From: Synergistaceae bacterium
Lineage (GTDB): Bacteria > Synergistota > Synergistia > Synergistales > Aminobacteriaceae
Direction: 5' to 3'
Assembly (NCBI GenBank): GCA_031270755.1
Contig: JAISWV010000198.1
Coordinates: forward strand, 1-9,542
DNA length: 9,542 nucleotides
The notes beneath the pieces were generated by a model. The model had not been told where the DNA came from. It saw only the letters and a list, made by a program, of their open reading frames with translations, and searched no databases. Positions 6,437-9,542 of this stretch are shown here, piece after piece; within the stretch, counting starts at the first letter, position 1; each line of letters begins with the position of its first letter. Both the position numbers and the translations under genes were made by a program.

Positions 6437-7417
6437 GTGGAAGCCCCTGAGCGCTATCTCTGCGTGGATATAGGAGGAACAGCGGTAAAAGCGGGAATTT
6501 TGGCCGAAGACGGTACGATTTTGCTGGACCGCGAACAACCGACGCCGCAAGAAGCGGCGGATTTGCTGGATCTCTTGACGGGTATCGCGGAGAATTTCGC
6601 GCCGGTACAAATCGACGGCGTCCCCGGCATTTTTCGTGAGTTTCGTGGGTTTCGTGGGTTTTGCGTTTCCACCACGGGTATCGTGGACCCGTGGCGGGGG
6701 GAAATTCTTCCGGGAAGCGAAGCCATCAAAAACTACGGAAAAACGCCACTGCGGGCGCTGCTTCAAGAGCGGACGGCGCTTCCCGTGGAAGTCGAAAACG
6801 ACGTCAACTGCGCTCTATTGGGCGAACATTGGCTCGGAGCGGCCAGGGGGTTTCAAAACGCGGCTTGTATAACGGTGGGGACTGGAATCGGCGGAGCTTT
6901 CATGATCGGCGGACGGCTATACCGCGGGACCCGGTTCAACGCCATGGAGGTGGGGCATATTCCGTTTTTCCCCTCCAACTGGGAACAGCGGGCATCGACG
7001 CTCTCTTTGGCGTTTCGGTACGCCAGGCTCGCCGGGATACCTCCGGACTCCCTGTCCGGACTGAACGGCCGGGTCGTGCTGGAGCGCGCGCAAGAAGGAG
7101 ACCAGGCGGCTCTTCAGGCTGTCGACGAACTGTGCTTTTATTTGGCGCAGGGCATCGCGGCGCTGCTGGCTGTTCTCGCTCCGGACGTCCTCGTCCTTGG
7201 AGGAGGGATCGCGGGGTCCATGGATTTTCTGCTCCCCCGAATCGACCGAGTCCTCGACGGGACGATTGCCGCCCATTTCCGGGAAAACGTGGACGTTCGC
7301 GCCGCCCAGTTGGGCAATCGAGCCGGTTTGGCGGGGGCCTTGAAACATTTTTTGAATATGCGGAAGACGAAAGCAGAAAAGACGAAAGAGGGTAAAAAAA
7401 GTGAAGACGATTTTTAG
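6437..7417 (+). CDS. ROK-family sugar kinase
   Basis: Cytoplasmic ASKHA-fold kinase of 326 residues, expected to phosphorylate a hexose or amino sugar (for example N-acetylmannosamine, N-acetylglucosamine or glucose) with ATP. Motifs: phosphate-1 loop DIGGT (11-15), STTGIVD (78-84), the catalytic ENDVN with base Asp122, phosphate-2 loop GTGIGG (148-153), substrate-binding EVGH (171-174) and adenosine motif GGGI (255-258). The zinc motif CxCGxxGCxE normally found soon after the GH histidine is absent, replaced by FFPSNWEQRAST. Known ROK kinases without zinc include some NanK- and BglK-like enzymes, so activity is still expected. Residues 66-74 (FREFRGFRG) come from a 9-base tandem repeat inserted before the conserved strand. 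The GTG start follows the small ORF stop by one base. The Lys-rich 3' end overlaps the oxidoreductase gene by 17 bases. Confidence 0.88.
   Translation: MEAPERYLCVDIGGTAVKAGILAEDGTILLDREQPTPQEAADLLDLLTGIAENFAPVQIDGVPGIFREFRGFRGFCVSTTGIVDPWRGEILPGSEAIKNYGKTPLRALLQERTALPVEVENDVNCALLGEHWLGAARGFQNAACITVGTGIGGAFMIGGRLYRGTRFNAMEVGHIPFFPSNWEQRASTLSLAFRYARLAGIPPDSLSGLNGRVVLERAQEGDQAALQAVDELCFYLAQGIAALLAVLAPDVLVLGGGIAGSMDFLLPRIDRVLDGTIAAHFRENVDVRAAQLGNRAGLAGALKHFLNMRKTKAEKTKEGKKSEDDF
6632..6658. repeat. Three tandem 9-bp units inside the ROK kinase
   Basis: TTTCGTGAG, TTTCGTGGG and TTTCGTGGG follow one another without gaps and in frame, coding FRE-FRG-FRG (kinase residues 66-74). They lie just before the beta strand leading to STTGIVD, where ROK proteins normally have a short loop, so this looks like a recent repeat expansion. 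Confidence 0.75.
7364..7388. repeat. 10-bp direct repeat at the end of the ROK kinase gene
   Basis: AAGACGAAAG occurs at 7364-7373 and 7379-7388 (period 15, in frame) and makes the Lys/Glu-rich tail KTKAEKTKEGKK. The repeat sits beyond the expected end of the ROK fold. The second copy runs into the ribosome site of the next gene. Confidence 0.55.
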
Positions 7418-8651
7418 AGTGGGTGCTGTGGGCACGGGGAACATTTTTACGGAGGCTCATATTCCGGCCTACGTGGACTTGCGCGACCGGGTTCGGTGCA
7501 CGGCGCTTTTCAATCCGACGCGGAGCTCGGCCGAGAGGGCGCGGCAAACCTACCTCAAAAAAATGGACGAGGCCGGGCTGAAAGTGGACTGGAACGTGGA
7601 TATCTGCGATACGCCCGAAGAGCTTTTCTCGAAAGTGGATATCGTCGATAACTGTTCCCCTTCCCGCTGGCACGCGAGCTACTCCATACAGGCACTTTCG
7701 GCCGGGGTCCACGTCATGAGCGAAAAGCCCATGGCCCGCAACGGATTGGAGGCCGAGGCCGTCGTCCGGGCGGCAGCCCGTTCCAAAGCGCTCTACCAGC
7801 TTAACGACGACAATGTTTTCCTTCCGCGTTACCAACATTATAAAAACATGGTGGGGTCCGGCATCATCGGGGAACCCGTCGGCGTCTGGCTCACGAGAGG
7901 AACCGCCTCCTCCGCCCGAAGCGAGTGGTTTTTCGACCCCCTGGCCGGAGGCGGCGCCATTCTGGACTACGGATCCCATGCCGTGGCGGGTTCGTGGTTC
8001 TTGATCGGATTCGAGCAGGAACCCGAGGAGGTCCGGTCTGTCCGCATCGGAGTGAAGGATCGCACCCGTTTGGTGGGAGGCCGCCTCTGCAACATCGAGA
8101 CGGACGACGACGCCCACTTCAAGGTGCTCTATCGCAACCCCGGCAATGGAGATTGGGTATCGATTTTTATCGAATCGACCTGGTCTTGGCCGGACTTGGC
8201 CGAAAACGGCAGCGATGTCCGGGGCTGGTTGATGGTCGAGGGGAGCGAAGGCCGGATCACCGGCTGCTTCGACGAAGAAGACCGGGAATACATCGTCGCC
8301 CATCGCTACGGGTTCGGCGAAAGGCGGATTCCCATCCAGAGCTACCGCTCGGAAACCCTTTCGTTCCGCGACGAAATTCAGAGCTTCGTGCGCAGCGTCG
8401 AGCTGAAGGTTCCCTCCCTTCTGGACGCCGTCACTTGCGCCAAAACCATCCGCGTCATCAACGCAGCGCAGCTTTCCGAACTGCGGGGACGGAGGTCCGT
8501 GAACATGACGGATCTGGATGAGTTTCTGCGCGGCTTCGGCAGCCCGGACGACGATATAGCGAAAATCATGGAGGCGGGCGACCGGATCGCTCTGAAGCTG
8601 ACGGAACCTTACCGAATGACGGGGCCCTGCCCGAAGGGACAAGGCGCATGA
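7401..8651 (+). CDS. Gfo/Idh/MocA-family NAD(P)-dependent oxidoreductase
   Basis: Cytoplasmic dehydrogenase of 416 residues. The family oxidises or reduces a hydroxyl/keto group on sugars, inositols and amino sugars using NAD(P). An N-terminal Rossmann fold is marked by VGAVGTGNIFTEAHIPAY (7-24). The family lysine is in SEKPMA (107-112), and the likely catalytic histidine is in LDYGSHAVAG (188-197), matching the family DxGxH pattern. The C-terminal alpha/beta domain continues to about residue 350. The protein is somewhat longer than the 330-380 residues common in the family, mainly from a C-terminal tail. The GTG start lies inside the kinase gene (17-base overlap), with GAGGG about nine bases upstream. 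Its stop overlaps the next ATG in an ATGA. Substrate cannot be predicted; the neighbours suggest a sugar or amino sugar, either before or after phosphorylation by the ROK kinase. Confidence 0.9.
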   Translation: MKTIFRVGAVGTGNIFTEAHIPAYVDLRDRVRCTALFNPTRSSAERARQTYLKKMDEAGLKVDWNVDICDTPEELFSKVDIVDNCSPSRWHASYSIQALSAGVHVMSEKPMARNGLEAEAVVRAAARSKALYQLNDDNVFLPRYQHYKNMVGSGIIGEPVGVWLTRGTASSARSEWFFDPLAGGGAILDYGSHAVAGSWFLIGFEQEPEEVRSVRIGVKDRTRLVGGRLCNIETDDDAHFKVLYRNPGNGDWVSIFIESTWSWPDLAENGSDVRGWLMVEGSEGRITGCFDEEDREYIVAHRYGFGERRIPIQSYRSETLSFRDEIQSFVRSVELKVPSLLDAVTCAKTIRVINAAQLSELRGRRSVNMTDLDEFLRGFGSPDDDIAKIMEAGDRIALKLTEPYRMTGPCPKGQGA

Positions 8652-9382
8652 GAATCGTGACCGTCGACACGAACAAATTCGCGGAGACCGCGGCAGACAT
8701 GGTGGAAGAGCACATCCTCTCGGATTCTCCTGGAGTGGTGGGCTTTGCGACGGGCACCACGACGCCGCCGGTTTACGAACTGCTGACCCGTCGTTTCGAA
8801 AAGAGGGACATGCCGGGACTCGTTGTATTCAACGTGGACGAGTACCTCGGGGTTCCTCCTGACAACCCTAAAACCTGCTTGTCTCGGATGAAAACACAAC
8901 TCTACGATTTCATTCGTCCGGGAAGGGAGATCTGTTTTCGGTCCAATGCCCCCGACCCGAAGGAAGACGTCCGGCGAGTCCTGAGGGAGATCGGCGAAAC
9001 CGGAGGCTTGAGGCTGCAGATTTTGGGCATCGGCAAAGACGGACACATCGGTTTCAACGACCCGGGAACGCCCTGGGAGATGGAAGCGGCTGTCATTTCG
9101 TTTTCGGCCTCCAGCCGGGCGGACAAGGCCGCCTTCTGGGGAGGCATCGACAAAGTTCCGGCTCAAGGAGCGACCTTGGGCGTCAAAGGAATCATGAACG
9201 CCCGCAGCTTGTTGCTTTTGGCAAGGGGAGAATCCAAGGCGGAAATCGTTCGCGCGGCCCTCCAGGGCCCGATAACCCCGGAGGTCCCAGCTTCCGCCTT
9301 GCAGCTCCATCCTTTCGCGACGGTGGTTCTGGACCGCCCCGCCGCCTCCGGACTGAAAATTGAGGGGTGTCGAATCCACTGA
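8648..9382 (+). CDS. Glucosamine-6-phosphate deaminase/isomerase (NagB)-like protein
   Basis: Cytoplasmic sugar-phosphate isomerase of 244 residues, slightly shorter than NagB of E. coli (266). NagB converts glucosamine 6-phosphate to fructose 6-phosphate and ammonia. Motifs in order: phosphate loop FATGTTTPPVYE (33-44), NVDEYLGVP (62-70, Asp64 matching E. coli Asp72), LGIGKDGHIGFNDPG (126-140, with Asp131 and His133 matching Asp141 and His143), GESKAEIV (194-201, with the phosphate-contact lysine) and SALQLHP (216-222). The position of E. coli Glu148 is Asp138 here (FNDPG rather than FNEPG), and the segment after it is divergent. Deaminase activity on GlcN6P is therefore not certain; a related amino-sugar phosphate or plain aldose/ketose isomerisation are alternatives. 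It overlaps the oxidoreductase by four bases (ATGA) and is the last gene of the cluster. Confidence 0.85.
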   Translation: MRIVTVDTNKFAETAADMVEEHILSDSPGVVGFATGTTTPPVYELLTRRFEKRDMPGLVVFNVDEYLGVPPDNPKTCLSRMKTQLYDFIRPGREICFRSNAPDPKEDVRRVLREIGETGGLRLQILGIGKDGHIGFNDPGTPWEMEAAVISFSASSRADKAAFWGGIDKVPAQGATLGVKGIMNARSLLLLARGESKAEIVRAALQGPITPEVPASALQLHPFATVVLDRPAASGLKIEGCRIH

Positions 9383-9428
9383 TCCCTGGGAGTTTCGAGT
9401 GGGCTTCATGCTCTTAAATTCGCAAAAA

Positions 9429-9463
9429 GCCGCCGCTGCCATTGCAAAACGGCAAACGGCGGC
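9429..9463 (-). terminator. Strong hairpin, likely intrinsic terminator for minus-strand transcription
   Basis: GCCGCCG (9429-9435) pairs with CGGCGGC (9457-9463), and inside that TGCC (9437-9440) pairs with GGCA (9451-9454) around a 10-base loop. On the minus strand the stem is followed at once by TTTTTGCG (complement of 9421-9428), the form of an intrinsic terminator. On the plus strand no T-run follows, so it is a poor plus-strand terminator but could still protect the operon's 3' end. It implies a gene or RNA entering from the right on the minus strand. Confidence 0.5.
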
Positions 9464-9465
9464 CA

Positions 9466-9529
9466 GGGAATAGCTCGGAGCCTATCCCGTTTCGGTGAAA
9501 CGAACACCCACTATCGCCCATTTCGGCGA
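9466..9529. other. Three further hairpins in the terminal noncoding stretch
   Basis: Three more inverted repeats follow: 9466-9488 (GGGA...TCCC with inner GCT/AGC and two single-base bulges), 9489-9501 (GTTTC-GGT-GAAAC, perfect) and 9514-9529 (TCGCC-CATTTC-GGCGA, perfect). With the terminator hairpin this makes four consecutive stems in about 100 bases. No convincing coding region covers them. They could belong to a structured RNA, a repeat element or the end of a minus-strand gene cut off by the window edge. Confidence 0.4.
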
Positions 9530-9542
9530 CTGTCTCTGCCAT

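Noticed and set aside
6936..8642. Long minus-strand open frame of 568 codons across the kinase and oxidoreductase
   Set aside because: It lies opposite two clearly recognised plus-strand genes, shows no known motif and has the Arg/Pro/Gly-rich look of an antisense shadow in GC-rich coding DNA.
9482..9541. Minus-strand partial CDS of 19 codons ending in RFTETG just before the minus-strand terminator hairpin
   Set aside because: Position relative to the terminator is attractive, but the stretch is too short and unrecognised, and another minus-strand frame is also open there. Sequence beyond the window is needed.

Overview
The window looks like chromosome of a diderm (outer-membrane) bacterium of moderately high G+C. 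It carries the end of a FapA/DUF342-type gene. It also has a substrate-binding protein whose signal peptide lacks a lipobox and so should be released into a periplasm. A member of the Synergistota would fit this mix, but that is only a weak inference: no rRNA or other phylogenetic marker is present.

Layout. Bases 1-550 hold the 3' end of a DUF342 gene. Bases 551-854 are intergenic, with a 13-bp direct repeat, a good sigma70-type promoter (TTGACA-N16-TATCAT, 740-767) and AT-rich palindrome and repeat sequences that may be the operator. From about 855 to 9382 there is one tightly packed, co-directional cluster: a GntR/HutC regulator, a BMP/PnrA-family binding protein, a double-NBD ABC ATPase, two BPD_transp_2 permeases, a 42-codon small ORF, a ROK-family sugar kinase, a Gfo/Idh/MocA oxidoreductase and a glucosamine-6-phosphate deaminase/isomerase (NagB)-like protein. 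Most junctions are stop/start overlaps or gaps of a few bases. The exceptions are a gap of about 80 nt with a perfect 10-bp inverted repeat between the binding protein and the ATPase, and the 42-codon ORF between the second permease and the kinase. Bases 9383-9542 hold no clear gene but contain a run of four hairpins. The strongest is placed to terminate a minus-strand transcript.

How the genes may work together. The regulator, probably sensing a sugar phosphate through its UTRA domain, would control the whole unit from the single promoter seen. The binding protein, ATPase and permeases form an importer of the type so far known mainly for nucleosides (PnrA, NupNOPQ, RnsABCD). The kinase, dehydrogenase and NagB-like enzyme look like a pathway for a sugar or amino sugar. 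This pairing of a nucleoside-type importer with an amino-sugar-like catabolic set is the most interesting feature of the window, and the substrate cannot be named from sequence alone. Smaller oddities are a ROK kinase without the usual zinc motif and with a 9-bp repeat expansion, a Glu-to-Asp change at a NagB catalytic position, and short direct repeats recurring at gene ends.
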